This document shows positions 1 through 9,064 of a DNA stretch of 64,000 nt, piece after piece. The stretch covers positions 1 through 64,000 of the forward strand of contig NZ_JBDLLG010000006.1 of assembly GCF_039822625.1 (NCBI RefSeq), read 5' to 3'. Positions within the stretch are counted from its first letter, which is position 1; each line of letters opens with the position of its first letter. The DNA is from Marinimicrobium locisalis (GTDB taxonomy: Bacteria; Pseudomonadota; Gammaproteobacteria; Pseudomonadales; Cellvibrionaceae). The notes below the pieces were generated by a model. It was not told the DNA's origin. It did not search any database and saw only the letters and a program-made list of their open reading frames with translations. A program made the position numbers and the translations under genes.

Positions 1-123
1 TTCCCTATCTTGGCACATCGCGATGCCGGTTAAAGAGGGGAGGAGACCATCTCATCGCCCTACATCTCGCTCGGTACCGGTATGGCAGTGGGTGCGCTTT
101 GCCTAACCCCCACATGCCGAAGT

Positions 124-155
124 GTAGGGCGGATAAGCCGGAAGGCGCATCCGCC
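124..155 (+). repeat. REP-type palindrome beginning with GTAG
   Basis: An intergenic imperfect palindrome starts with the tetranucleotide GTAG and has complementary ends GGCGGAT and ATCCGCC. GTAG followed by a palindrome is the layout of REP sequences mobilised by REP-associated tyrosine transposases (RAYTs). Related units recur at 5059, 49788, 58747 and 59697. The rest of the first 166 bases holds nothing else I can identify. It lies just past the 3' end of orn. Confidence 0.6.
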
Positions 156-166
156 ATATCCCCGAG

Positions 167-712
167 TCACTCCATCCGGAAGAAGTGCTCCCGATAGTGC
201 TTTAACTCCTCGATTGAATCCTTGATGTCATCCAGGGCCAAGTGCGCCCCACTCTTTTTCACCCCCTCCACAACATCCGGCCGCCAGCGGCGAGCCAGCT
301 CCTTTACCGTGGAGACATCCAGGTTCCGATAGTGGAAGAACCGCTCCAGCTTTGGCATGCCCCGCACCAGGAAGCGACGGTCCTGGCAAATGGAGTTGCC
401 GCACATGGGGGACTTGCCCGGCAGTACCAGCTTTTCCAGAAAGGCGATGGTTTCTGCTTCGGCTTGCTCCAGGGTGACGTTGCTCTCGCTCACTCGCTGA
501 GTCAGACCGGACTGGCCGTGCTGGCGGGTATTCCACTCATCCATGCGTGACATCACCTCGCCGGGCTGATGGATGGCATGCACCGGCCCCTCCCCCAGAA
601 TGTTCAGATTGGCGTCAGTCACGATGGTGGCGATTTCAATAATCACGTCCCGATCCGGGTCCAGACCGGTCATTTCAAGGTCAATCCAGACCAGATTGGT
701 TTCATTGGTCAT
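167..712 (-). CDS. orn: Oligoribonuclease
   Basis: A 3'-to-5' exoribonuclease of the DEDDh family that degrades short RNA oligonucleotides, including the pGpG left after c-di-GMP breakdown, to mononucleotides in the cytoplasm. The 181-residue length is typical. The N-terminal motif WIDLEMTGLD supplies the first Asp/Glu pair, SICQDRRF the middle Asp, and HLALDDIKDS near residue 157 the catalytic His and last Asp. It is transcribed divergently from rsgA, an arrangement common in gammaproteobacteria. The 127-base gap between them should hold both promoters, but I see no clear consensus boxes there. The c-di-GMP link is relevant because an EAL-domain protein lies at 20.4-22.2 kb. Confidence 0.97.
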   Translation of the reverse strand: MTNETNLVWIDLEMTGLDPDRDVIIEIATIVTDANLNILGEGPVHAIHQPGEVMSRMDEWNTRQHGQSGLTQRVSESNVTLEQAEAETIAFLEKLVLPGKSPMCGNSICQDRRFLVRGMPKLERFFHYRNLDVSTVKELARRWRPDVVEGVKKSGAHLALDDIKDSIEELKHYREHFFRME

Positions 713-839
713 AAATTCGATTCCCTACAGACTTTTTCCGAAAGGATCAGGCACAATAAGTGCCTGAGACAGACGCACAAGACTAACCCGCCGACCCAAT
801 GGGAACAACCGGCGACCACGGGAGAGACATCACCTATCC

Positions 840-1853
840 ATGAGTAAGCGCAAACTGACCCGCCGCCAGGCCTGGCGCATTCAGAAAATTCAGCAGGAGC
901 GCAGCGAGCGTGCCCAGCGCCGACGGGAGCCGGCCGCCGAACTGGATGAGAGCAATCTCGGCCCGGAACAAGAGGGGTTAGTGGTGACTCACTTCGGAAC
1001 ACTGGTACTGGTGGAGTCGCTGGCGGAGCAGCATGAGCGCAAACGCTGCCATTTCCGCAGCAATTTGGGCTCACTGGTCACCGGTGACCGGGTGGTCTGG
1101 CGCGACGGTTCGCCCTACGGCGTGGTGGAAGCGGTAATGCCGCGCCGCTCGGAGCTGTGCCGGCCCGACCCTTACGGCGACCTGAAAACCGTAGCGGCCA
1201 ATGTCGACCGCGCTCTGATTGTGGTTGCCCCCTACCCCGAGCCACACTACAGCCTGATTGACCGCTACCTGGTGGCGGCCGAAGCCAGCGACATCACCCC
1301 GGCGCTGATCATCAACAAATGCGACGCGGTGGATGATCGAATCCGCGACAAAATCGAACAAATGGAGCAGCTCTATCGCGGCCTGGGCTACCATGTGCAG
1401 CGGGTCTCCGCCAGCACCGGAGAGGGCATGCGCGAGCTTGCCGACTACCTAAAAGACTTTACCTGCGTATTTGTCGGCCAATCCGGCGTCGGTAAGTCCT
1501 CACTGACCAACTGGCTGCTGCCCCAGGCGGAGCTCAGAATCGGCGAGCTGTCTGAGCGACAGACCGGCAACCATACCACCACCAATGCCGAACTCTTTCA
1601 CTTTCCCGGTGGGGGCCAATTGATCGACTCCCCCGGCGTGCGGGAGTTTGGCTTGTGGCATATGAGCCAGGACCAGGTGCTGGAGAACTTTGTCGAGTTT
1701 CGCCCCCACCTGGGGCACTGCAAGTTCCGCGATTGCGCCCACCGGGGCGAACCGGGCTGCGCGCTGCAAAAGGCCCTTGAAGCCGGCGAGATCAGCCGCC
1801 AGAGAATGAACAGTTGCGAACAAATTCTCGACAGCTTGCACTCGCCTCGCTAG
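840..1853 (+). CDS. rsgA: Ribosome small subunit-dependent GTPase A
   Basis: A circularly permuted GTPase that helps mature the 30S ribosomal subunit. The permutation is visible: the G4 motif NKCD precedes the P-loop GQSGVGKSS, which is followed by the G3 motif DSPG. An N-terminal OB-fold follows a basic, RNA-contacting tail (SKRKLTRRQAWRIQK). The C-terminal zinc knuckle appears as CKFRDCAHRGEPGC. At 337 residues it is full length. It is divergent from orn and is followed by a short hairpin with a T-run that probably ends the transcript. Confidence 0.97.
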   Translation: MSKRKLTRRQAWRIQKIQQERSERAQRRREPAAELDESNLGPEQEGLVVTHFGTLVLVESLAEQHERKRCHFRSNLGSLVTGDRVVWRDGSPYGVVEAVMPRRSELCRPDPYGDLKTVAANVDRALIVVAPYPEPHYSLIDRYLVAAEASDITPALIINKCDAVDDRIRDKIEQMEQLYRGLGYHVQRVSASTGEGMRELADYLKDFTCVFVGQSGVGKSSLTNWLLPQAELRIGELSERQTGNHTTTNAELFHFPGGGQLIDSPGVREFGLWHMSQDQVLENFVEFRPHLGHCKFRDCAHRGEPGCALQKALEAGEISRQRMNSCEQILDSLHSPR

Positions 1854-1865
1854 CGAACCATGGTT

Positions 1866-1884
1866 ACCGCCGCAGCGGTTTTTT
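1866..1884 (+). terminator. Probable rho-independent terminator after rsgA
   Basis: A short GC stem (ACCGC paired with GCGGT, four-base loop) is followed directly by six T residues, 13 bases after the rsgA stop codon. The stem is only 5 bp, so efficiency is uncertain. Confidence 0.5.
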
Positions 1885-1988
1885 AACGGCCTGCCGGCAG
1901 TGTGCGGCAGTTCCGCTTGAGTCCGGCGCAATCAACGCTATGCTAGTGAGCCATGCCATCACCGCAGTATTTAGGAAGGACACAGACT

Positions 1989-2801
1989 ATGGCCGATCTG
2001 CCACTTATACTCGAACCGGCCGCGCTGGCCGAAATATTGGAACACCCCCCCGAGACGCTTCGCATTGTGGATTTGTGCAGCGAGCAAAGCTATCAAATGG
2101 GGCACATCGAGGGAGCCCTGCACATCCCCCCTCAAATGCTGCTGAGCAACATCCCCCCCGCGCCCGGGCGCATTGGCACGGTGGAGCAGTTGAACCGGCT
2201 GTTCTCGTTTCTGGGGGCCACGCCCGATACTCATTTTGTGGTCTATGACGACGAAGGCGGCGGCTGGGCCGGACGCTTTATTTGGACGCTGGACGCCATC
2301 GGCCATCGCCACTACTCCTACCTCAACGGTGGCCTCCAGGCCTGGAAAAACGAACAGCGGCCGCTCAGTCGGGAGATCCCGCAGGTACCGCCCACCGAGG
2401 CCAGGGTCAGCCTGGACCCGAGTGTCGTGGTGGAAATTCCAGATATTCTGGAAGCCCTCGAAGATCCGGATTTCGTTGTATGGGACGCCCGCGGCCCCTC
2501 GGAGTACCGGGGCGAGAAGGTACTGGCACAAAAAGGCGGACACATTCCGGGCGCCGTGAATGTGGAGTGGACCCAACTGATGGACCACCAGAACGGCTTG
2601 CGCATTCGTCCCGACGCCGAGGCCTTCCTCGCCGAGCGCGGCCTAACCAAGGACAAGCGCATAGTGACCCACTGCCAGAGCCACCACCGCAGTGGCTTTA
2701 CCTATTTGGTGGGCAAAAGCCTGGGGTTTGATATCAAGGGGTACCACGGCTCCTGGTCCGAGTGGGGCAATCACCCTGATACCCCCGTGGAAACCGATTA
2801 G
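1989..2801 (+). CDS. Sulfurtransferase with two rhodanese domains
   Basis: A 270-residue tandem rhodanese that would transfer sulfane sulfur from thiosulfate or 3-mercaptopyruvate to a thiophilic acceptor. The N-terminal rhodanese domain (about 15-130) is the usual inactive one. The C-terminal domain carries the candidate active cysteine, about residue 229, in the loop HCQSHHRSG, which differs from the CGSGVTA loop of SseA, so the substrate is open. The open frame extends 12 codons upstream, but I chose the ATG at 1989 because AGGAAGGA lies just upstream. A GC hairpin (2804-2819) separates it from the downstream RimK-like gene, with which it may be co-transcribed. Confidence 0.88.
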   Translation: MADLPLILEPAALAEILEHPPETLRIVDLCSEQSYQMGHIEGALHIPPQMLLSNIPPAPGRIGTVEQLNRLFSFLGATPDTHFVVYDDEGGGWAGRFIWTLDAIGHRHYSYLNGGLQAWKNEQRPLSREIPQVPPTEARVSLDPSVVVEIPDILEALEDPDFVVWDARGPSEYRGEKVLAQKGGHIPGAVNVEWTQLMDHQNGLRIRPDAEAFLAERGLTKDKRIVTHCQSHHRSGFTYLVGKSLGFDIKGYHGSWSEWGNHPDTPVETD

Positions 2802-2803
2802 AA

Positions 2804-2819
2804 GCCGCCCGAAGGCGGC
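2804..2819 (+). other. Intergenic GC hairpin without a T-run
   Basis: GCCGCC pairs with GGCGGC around a CGAA tetraloop between the rhodanese gene and the RimK-like gene. There is no T-run, so it may be a processing or stability hairpin and not a terminator. Confidence 0.5.
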
Positions 2820-2837
2820 CCTGAGGAAAGAACCTGA

Positions 2838-4322
2838 ATGTCCCGACTTTTTATCGTGGTGGAGTCCGCCCAGGACTGGGCACCCTATTTCCCCAGCGAG
2901 CAAGTCATCACCTTCGATGACTACCTGCAGCTGCCCAGCGCCAAGGCCAACCGGACGCGGGTAATCAACCTGTGCCGAAAGTTCAGTTACCTGAGCAAGG
3001 GGTATTACTGCTCGCTGTTGGCCGAGGCGCGAGGGCATTCGGTTATTCCGTCGGTGAAAACCCTGAATGACCTGCGTGACCGAAACAGCTTTTCGGTCAT
3101 TTCCGAGCACTTGCACAACCAGTCGGAAAAATTTCTGAACAAGCTGGCCAACCGGGAGGAAAAGACCTATAGCTTCTGGATTTTCTTCGGCGAAAGCAGC
3201 GTGCCGGAGCTGAAGAAACTCTCCCGGGAACTGTTTGAGCACCAACCCTGCCCGATTCTACGCGCGGAGCTCAGCTGGGAGGGAGGCTGGCGTATCAGCC
3301 GCCTAAAGGTGGCGCCGGTGCACACCCTGAACGACAAGGAGCAGGAAGCCTTTGCCAACGCGCTGGACCGCTTCAGCGCGCAACTCTGGCGCAAGGCGAA
3401 AACCCGAACCATTAGCCGCTACGAAATGGCCCTTCTGGTCAACCCGGATGAAAAGCTCCCCCCCAGCGACGAGAAGGCCTTAAAGAAATTTGTGAAGGCC
3501 GGGAACCGGCTGGGCATCAACGTCGATTTTATCGGCCCCAAGGATATTCGCAAACTTCCTGAATACGACATGTTGTTCATTCGGGAAACCACGAACATCG
3601 ACCACCACACCTTTCAGTTCGCCTGCCGCGCGGAAGCCGAAGGTTTGGCGGTCATCGACGACCCGCAATCCATTATCCGCTGCACCAACAAGGTGTACCT
3701 GGCCGACCTTTTTGCCGCCCGAAAGATTGATACGCCCAATACCCGCCTGATTTCCACCAACGGCAAGGCCTCTCTGGACAAAGTCGCGGACGAGCTGGGC
3801 TTTCCCATGATTGTGAAAATCCCGGACGGTTCTTTTTCAAGGGGCATGATCAAGGTGGAAGACCGCCAGGCGTTGGACAGCGCTGCCACGGAGCTTCTGA
3901 AAAAGTCCGCGCTGCTACTCGCCCAGGAGTTTATGTACACAGACTACGACTGGCGAGTCGGGGTGCTGAACGGCAAGCCACTCTATGCCTGCAAATATTT
4001 TATGGCGGGCGGTCACTGGCAGATTTACGATCACAACAATGTCGCCGACCCCTCCGGCGGCTACCAAACCATGCCCACCTACGAGGTCCCGCGCAAGGTG
4101 ATCGACACCGCCATTAAAGCCGCCGGACTGATCGGCAAGGGACTTTACGGGGTGGACCTGAAGCAGAGCGGCAAGCGGGTGGTGGTGATCGAGGTGAACG
4201 ACAACCCCAGCATCGACGCCGGCGTGGAAGATGAGTTCATCGGGGATGAACTCTACACGCTGATCATGCAGGAGTTTATCAACCGCGTGCAGACAATCCG
4301 GCGGCTGCGGGAAGCGCTTTAA
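2838..4322 (+). CDS. RimK-family ATP-grasp ligase with an extra N-terminal domain
   Basis: A 494-residue protein with a C-terminal ATP-grasp domain of the RimK type (about 200-480), the family that adds glutamate to the ends of proteins or to cofactors. Visible ATP-grasp features include IVKIPDGSFSRGM near residue 330 and the metal-binding end VIEVNDNPSID near residue 455. The N-terminal half (MSRLFIVVES, through YLSKGYYCSLLAEARG) matches the RimK-like ATP-grasp N-terminal domain, which makes these proteins longer than E. coli RimK (about 300 residues). The natural substrate cannot be deduced. It sits 36 bases downstream of the rhodanese gene and converges on the DUF3859 gene. Confidence 0.85.
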   Translation: MSRLFIVVESAQDWAPYFPSEQVITFDDYLQLPSAKANRTRVINLCRKFSYLSKGYYCSLLAEARGHSVIPSVKTLNDLRDRNSFSVISEHLHNQSEKFLNKLANREEKTYSFWIFFGESSVPELKKLSRELFEHQPCPILRAELSWEGGWRISRLKVAPVHTLNDKEQEAFANALDRFSAQLWRKAKTRTISRYEMALLVNPDEKLPPSDEKALKKFVKAGNRLGINVDFIGPKDIRKLPEYDMLFIRETTNIDHHTFQFACRAEAEGLAVIDDPQSIIRCTNKVYLADLFAARKIDTPNTRLISTNGKASLDKVADELGFPMIVKIPDGSFSRGMIKVEDRQALDSAATELLKKSALLLAQEFMYTDYDWRVGVLNGKPLYACKYFMAGGHWQIYDHNNVADPSGGYQTMPTYEVPRKVIDTAIKAAGLIGKGLYGVDLKQSGKRVVVIEVNDNPSIDAGVEDEFIGDELYTLIMQEFINRVQTIRRLREAL

Positions 4323-4337
4323 GGCGCTCCCATCCCT

Positions 4338-4736
4338 TCATTCCCCAGGAGGCAGAATCAGGTTCAGGGTTTCATCGGCGATCAGCTGGCCTTCAATGGC
4401 CAGGGTAATGCGCCAGGGGCCCTGTTTGTTCTCGACGGGTTTCCAGATGGTGTCGCCGATGAAGAAGTCCCAGTCATTCTGTTTGATGTAGACTTCGCCG
4501 TCAAACGGGGGCAATGGGTTGCCGTCTTCGTCGGGGATGTCTGGGTGGTAGATGCAATATTGCAGTTTTTTGTTTTTGGCTTTTTTGATGTTGACGATGT
4601 AGCCAAATTCGATATCAAGCTCGCAGGGGATGTCCCGCGTCATTTTGATCAGCTGAGGGAGGTCTTTGGATTTTGGGTCGAGCGGGGTGTAGATGCCCCA
4701 GCTATGGAGTTTGACTTCGGGTTTCTTTTTGGCCAT
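4338..4736 (-). CDS. DUF3859-type hypothetical protein
   Basis: A 132-residue cytoplasmic protein without signal peptide or membrane segments. It begins with a lysine-rich stretch (MAKKKPEVKL) and continues with WGIYTPLDPKSKD, matching my recollection of the DUF3859 family, whose function is unknown. The rest is beta-strand-like with many aromatic residues (DGEVYIKQNDWDFFIGDTIW). It converges on the RimK-like gene with 15 bases between the two stop codons, so the two may share a terminator. Its 5' side faces the repeat-rich stretch at 4.8-5.3 kb. Confidence 0.6.
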   Translation of the reverse strand: MAKKKPEVKLHSWGIYTPLDPKSKDLPQLIKMTRDIPCELDIEFGYIVNIKKAKNKKLQYCIYHPDIPDEDGNPLPPFDGEVYIKQNDWDFFIGDTIWKPVENKQGPWRITLAIEGQLIADETLNLILPPGE

Positions 4737-4862
4737 GGCGCCTGGGTTTCGATCGTTGCAAAACCGTCATTGTACCATGGAGGCTATTCGGTTTTTGATC
4801 CGCTGTGGCATCACGTCCGGGCGGGAGCGGGTGTACCAACCTGTGTGCCTGCATCACGCCCG

Positions 4863-5020
4863 GTCAAGTGAGGGAATGCCCTTCCAAGACACGCCGTGAA
4901 CCCATGACGTGAAGGGATTCACTAATGCCGCGATGGCATGGATGCCATAGAGCGGCCCCTGGGGGCTCGAATCGCGAGTCCCTCGCTCCACGGTCTTGGA
5001 AGGGCATTCCCTCACTTGAC
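4863..5020 (+). repeat. Conserved-core variable-stem element, copy 1 (expanded core)
   Basis: Two perfect 28-nt arms (4863-4890 and 4993-5020) are exact reverse complements and enclose a 102-nt interior. The interior starts with ACGCCGTGAACCCAT and ends with CGCTCCACG, as in the other copies, but carries an extra 51 nt (4906-4956). That insert holds its own hairpin: ATGGCAT with ATGCCAT inside GCCGC with GCGGC. The arm next to the core ends in GAC on the left and begins with GTC on the right, a feature of all four copies. The whole unit would fold into one long hairpin as RNA or single-stranded DNA. Confidence 0.85.
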
Positions 5021-5058
5021 CTCATTGGTACCGTTCACCTGCTCGGGCTTCTATGAGC

Positions 5059-5162
5059 ACGTAGGGCACGGTAAGGCGTTAGCCGCCACCTGCCAAAAAC
5101 CGCGACAAAAGGAAAAGTTGTGGTGGTGGAAGGTGGCGGCTAACGCCTTACCTGCCCTACGT
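5059..5162 (+). repeat. REP-like inverted pair
   Basis: A 31-nt left arm (from 5061, beginning GTAGGGCACGG) pairs with a 30-nt right arm (5131-5160, ending CCTGCCCTAC) with a single-base bulge. ACGT extends the stem outward on both sides. The loop is 39 nt. Both arms carry the outward-facing GTAG/CTAC mark of REP sequences, so this reads as two REPs in opposite orientation (BIME-like). It lies between copies 1 and 2 of the conserved-core element. Confidence 0.65.
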
Positions 5163-5215
5163 ACTTGAAAATCTAAGGTGCTATCTCTCCGGACGCCACG
5201 CTGACACTGCGGAGG

Positions 5216-5308
5216 CTGAATATACCCTTGGGAGACCGTGGAGCGCGGGACTCGCGATTCGAGCCCCCAGGGATGGGTTTACGGCGTGTCTCCCAAGGGT
5301 ATATTCAG
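5216..5308 (-). repeat. Conserved-core variable-stem element, copy 2
   Basis: Perfect 21-nt arms (5216-5236, 5288-5308) enclose a 51-nt core (5237-5287) which, read on the minus strand, is nearly identical to the cores of copies 3 and 4. The arms share almost nothing with those of the other copies beyond the core-proximal CCCTT and GAC. It starts 37 bases past the stop codon of the guanidine carboxylase gene, in the position expected for a transcript-end hairpin, but no T-run follows. Confidence 0.85.
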
Positions 5309-5345
5309 GCGGAGCACTCCAATACGAAGCTCCAAAAAACACCCT

Positions 5346-8300
5346 CTACTTAAGCACCAAAAGCCGATCTCCCGCATTCACAGACTGTCCCTCTTCGCGA
5401 GAAAGAGAATCCACCACACCATCCTCCGGCGCCGTCACCTCGATCTCCATCTTCATCGACTCCAGAATACAGACCGTATCCCCCGCCTTCACCCGGTCAC
5501 CCGGCTTCACCATAAACTGCCAGATGTTCCCCGCCACATGACTCTCCACCGCCGTGGCTCCCTCCGGCAAGGCATCCACCTGCTCCGCCGCCGCTTCCTG
5601 ACCGGAACTGTCAAAGTTCATCTGACCGTTATCGATCCAGCGTTGAAGTTCTTCATTGAAAGCTTTATTTCGATGCTCAACGAACGCATCGATTTCAGAC
5701 TGATGCTTCTCAATGAACGCCTCATAATCCGAGAGTTTGAACGTCGTCTCCTCGATCTTCAGCGGATACTGACCCTTGGGGAAATCCCGGCGGATGGTCT
5801 GCAGTTCATCGTGACTCACCTCATAGAAACAAATCTGATCGAAAAAACGCAGCAGCCAGGGCTGGGTGAATTCACGGGTTTTCCGGTAGCGGTTCCACAT
5901 CTGCAAGGTACGGCCGACAAACTGGTAACCGCCGGGCCCTTCCATGCCGTACACGCACAGGTAAGAGCCGCCGATACCCACGGAGTTTTCCGCGGTCCAG
6001 GTGCGGGCCGGGTTGTATTTGGTGGTGACCAATCGGTGGCGCGGATCCAGCGGTGTGGCTACCGGTGCACCCAGGTACACGTCTCCCAATCCCATGACCA
6101 CATAGCTGGCCTCGAACAGGATTTTCTTCACCTCGTCGATTGAATCCAGGCCGTTGATTCGACGGATGAATTCGATGTTGTCCGGGCACCAGGGCGCGTC
6201 TTTGCGGACCGACTGCATGTACTTTTCCGCCGCCTTTCGGCAGGCGGGGTCGTCCCAGCTCAGGGGCAGATGCACGATGCGCGAGGGCACTTCCAGTTCG
6301 TCGATGTTCTGCAGCTTCAGCTCCGCCGCTTCCAGCAGCCCCAGCAACTGATCGGTAGAAATGACCTGGCTATCGTAATGCAGCTGCAAAGAGCGAATGC
6401 CCGGGGTCATTTCCAGAATGCCGTCGATGCCCTGCTCCTGCAGGTACAGCATCAGCGCATGGGCACGGAAGCGCAGGCGGATATCCAACTGCAGCGGGCC
6501 GTACTCCACCAGCAAGTACTTGTCGCCCGAGGGGCGATAGACCACCGGAACACCGGTGTCGTCGCCCGACAGGGTTTTCAGAATGGGCGTTGCGCGAATC
6601 AGCTGGTCGATCTGCGGCGGTTCAATGTCCGGCCCGGGTATATCGGTCAGGGTTTCCAGCGCTTTGAGTTGCTGACGCTCGAGCGCATTCGCCTCCGCCA
6701 AGGTCACCGGGGTGAACTGCACCCGATCGCCGGCCTTGAGCTGCCCGAGTTTCCAGAGGTCCGCTGCCACCACTGTCACCGGACAGACAAAACCACCCAA
6801 AGAGGGTCCATCGGGACCGAGGATGACCGGCATGTCGCCTGTGAAGTCGACCGTGCCGATGGCGTAGGCATTGTCGTGAATGTTCGATGGGTGCAGCCCG
6901 GCTTCGCCGCCGTCGCGGCGGGCCCACTCGGGCTTCGGACCAATCAGCCGAATGCCGGTGCGGCTGGAGTTGTAGTGCACTTCCCATCGGTGCTCGAAAA
7001 AGGTGTGCATGTCCTGCTCGGTAAAAAAGTCCGGCGCGCCGTGCGGCCCGTAAATCACGCGCAACTGCCAGTTGCCATCGACGCGAGGACGCAGGGACTC
7101 GGGTACTTCCAGAGATTGCGTCGCCACAGGGCGAGGGCCCAGATGAAGCACATCCCCGGTACGCAGCGCGCGGCCGGCAAAGCCGCCGAACTGGCCGAGC
7201 GTAAAGGTGGACCTGGAGCCGAGGTAGTCCGAACACTGGATGCCTCCGGCTACCAACAGGTAGGCGCGGGCACCGTTGCCGGTGGTTTTCCCGAGCTTCA
7301 GAACCTGACCGGCACTCGCCCGCACCCGCTGCCAGAACGGCACGGCGTCGCCTTCCAGGCTCGCCTCCAGCGTTGCACCGGCCAAGACGAAATCGGTGTC
7401 GACATTGAACTTGAGCGTGGGCCCGTTCAGCGTCAGCTCCAGCCCGGCGGCGCCCTCGGCGTTACCGAGAACCCGGTTGCCCAGGCGCAGGGCGTAATCG
7501 TCAAACGGGCCCGAAGGGGGCACGCCGATATCCCAGTAACCGACCCGCCCCGGATAGTCCTGCACGGTGGTCATGGTGCCGGCCGACAGCACATCGATAG
7601 TGGCCGGCGTGTAGGGCAAGGTATTCAGAAAACGGGTATGAATTTCACCAGCATGGAATTCAGGGGTTTCCAGAATGCGCCGGACATAATCCGCATTGAC
7701 TTCAATCCCTTCGATCACGGTGTCGGCCAGCGCCGCGTCCAGCGCTTCGATGGCAGTCGCGCGATCCGACCGCCAGACAATGACTTTGGCCAGCATTGGA
7801 TCAAAGTACGGAGAGACCGTCAGGCCCGCCTCCACCCAGGTATCGATCCGCATTGACCGACCATCGCTTTCGGGAAACTCCACCGCGCTCAGCAGGCCGG
7901 CACTGGGCTGGAAGTTTTTGTTGGCGTCTTCCGCGTAGATCCGGGCCTGAACGGCGTGGCCGGAGGGGGTAAGCGCCGTAAACGCGCTTTTCAGATCGCC
8001 CAGTTCGCCAGCGGCCTGCTTGAGCATCCATTCGACCAGGTCCACGCCGTACACCTGTTCGGTAACGCCGTGCTCGACCTGAAGCCGGGTATTCACTTCC
8101 AGGAAGTAAAAGCGGTTTTCTGCTGCGTCGTAAATGAACTCCACGGTACCGGCGTTGCGGTAGTGGACCGCTTCGGCCAGCCGGACGGCGGTGCGGTGCA
8201 ACTCTGACCGGACGGTCTCGGGCATATTGGGCGCGGGACACTCTTCAACGACTTTCTGGTTGCGACGCTGGGAGGAGCAGTCCCGCTCGCCCAGGGCCAC

Positions 8301-8960
8301 CGCGGTGCCCTGACCGTCGCCAAAGACCTGGACTTCGATGTGGCGGGCGCGCTCAATGTATTTTTCGACAAACAGGCCATCGTTGGAGAAGTTGTTGGCG
8401 CTGAGCCGTTTGACGCTGTCGAAGGCTTTAAGAAGGTCGGTCTCGGAGTAGCAGGTCTGCATGCCGATGCCGCCACCCCCGGCGGTGCTTTTGAGGATGA
8501 TCGGGTAGCCGATGCCGGCGGCGGCCACGACGGCCTCTTGGACGTCCTTCAGCAGGTCGGTGCCCGGTAGTAGGGGCACGTCGTTTTCTTCGGCCAGGGC
8601 GCGGGCCGTGTGCTTCAGACCAAAGGCATTCATCTGGTCGGGGGTGGGGCCGATGAAGGCGACGCCGCGTTGTTCGCAGGCATTGACGAAGTCGGGGTTT
8701 TCGCTCAAAAAGCCGTAGCCGGGGTGGACGGCGTCGATGTGGTATTGTTCGATGAGGTTGAACAGTTTTTCCTGGTTGAGGTAGGTGTCGGTGGCGGCAC
8801 CGTCTCCCAGGCAGTGGGCTTCGTCGGCGAGGGTGACGTGCAGGGAGTCGGCGTCGGCTTGGGCGTAGACGGCGACGGAGGTGATGCCGAGTTTTTTGAG
8901 GGTGCGGATGATTCGCACGGCGATGGCGCCGCGGTTGGCGATCAGTACTTTTGTGAACAT
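5346..8960 (-). CDS. Guanidine carboxylase (urea carboxylase family), biotin-dependent
   Basis: A 1204-residue multidomain enzyme that carboxylates guanidine (or urea) with bicarbonate and ATP on a biotin carrier. Domains in order: biotin carboxylase (about 1-450, starting MFTKVLIANRGAIAVRII), carboxyltransferase halves of the KipA/AHS2 type (about 460-800) and KipI/AHS1 type (about 800-1020), a linker, and a C-terminal biotinyl domain. The biotin-accepting lysine is about residue 1170 in LESMKME. Many members once called urea carboxylase prefer guanidine. The guanidine-I riboswitch heading this operon and the two deiminase-like genes upstream support guanidine here. No allophanate hydrolase gene is adjacent, so that last step must be encoded elsewhere. 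It is the last gene of the operon and is separated from the previous one by repeat copy 3. Confidence 0.92.
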   Translation of the reverse strand: MFTKVLIANRGAIAVRIIRTLKKLGITSVAVYAQADADSLHVTLADEAHCLGDGAATDTYLNQEKLFNLIEQYHIDAVHPGYGFLSENPDFVNACEQRGVAFIGPTPDQMNAFGLKHTARALAEENDVPLLPGTDLLKDVQEAVVAAAGIGYPIILKSTAGGGGIGMQTCYSETDLLKAFDSVKRLSANNFSNDGLFVEKYIERARHIEVQVFGDGQGTAVALGERDCSSQRRNQKVVEECPAPNMPETVRSELHRTAVRLAEAVHYRNAGTVEFIYDAAENRFYFLEVNTRLQVEHGVTEQVYGVDLVEWMLKQAAGELGDLKSAFTALTPSGHAVQARIYAEDANKNFQPSAGLLSAVEFPESDGRSMRIDTWVEAGLTVSPYFDPMLAKVIVWRSDRATAIEALDAALADTVIEGIEVNADYVRRILETPEFHAGEIHTRFLNTLPYTPATIDVLSAGTMTTVQDYPGRVGYWDIGVPPSGPFDDYALRLGNRVLGNAEGAAGLELTLNGPTLKFNVDTDFVLAGATLEASLEGDAVPFWQRVRASAGQVLKLGKTTGNGARAYLLVAGGIQCSDYLGSRSTFTLGQFGGFAGRALRTGDVLHLGPRPVATQSLEVPESLRPRVDGNWQLRVIYGPHGAPDFFTEQDMHTFFEHRWEVHYNSSRTGIRLIGPKPEWARRDGGEAGLHPSNIHDNAYAIGTVDFTGDMPVILGPDGPSLGGFVCPVTVVAADLWKLGQLKAGDRVQFTPVTLAEANALERQQLKALETLTDIPGPDIEPPQIDQLIRATPILKTLSGDDTGVPVVYRPSGDKYLLVEYGPLQLDIRLRFRAHALMLYLQEQGIDGILEMTPGIRSLQLHYDSQVISTDQLLGLLEAAELKLQNIDELEVPSRIVHLPLSWDDPACRKAAEKYMQSVRKDAPWCPDNIEFIRRINGLDSIDEVKKILFEASYVVMGLGDVYLGAPVATPLDPRHRLVTTKYNPARTWTAENSVGIGGSYLCVYGMEGPGGYQFVGRTLQMWNRYRKTREFTQPWLLRFFDQICFYEVSHDELQTIRRDFPKGQYPLKIEETTFKLSDYEAFIEKHQSEIDAFVEHRNKAFNEELQRWIDNGQMNFDSSGQEAAAEQVDALPEGATAVESHVAGNIWQFMVKPGDRVKAGDTVCILESMKMEIEVTAPEDGVVDSLSREEGQSVNAGDRLLVLK

Positions 8961-9064
8961 CGCTCAGGCTCTCGATGTCGGTGCGGGTCGTCCCGCGTGG
9001 TTCGTTGCCTTTCCGGGTCGTCCCGGTGGGGCTTTTTGTTACGTGTGAGGCAGTGGTCTAGTCC

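Noticed and set aside
4863..5308. CRISPR-like or integron attC array suggested by several hairpins in a row
   Set aside because: The units differ in size and orientation, have no regular spacers, no cas or integrase gene is near, and the attC core sites are missing.
6270..7856. Long plus-strand open frame of 528 codons
   Set aside because: It is antisense to the guanidine carboxylase gene, lacks recognisable motifs and has the Gln/His/Arg-rich composition of a shadow frame in GC-rich DNA.
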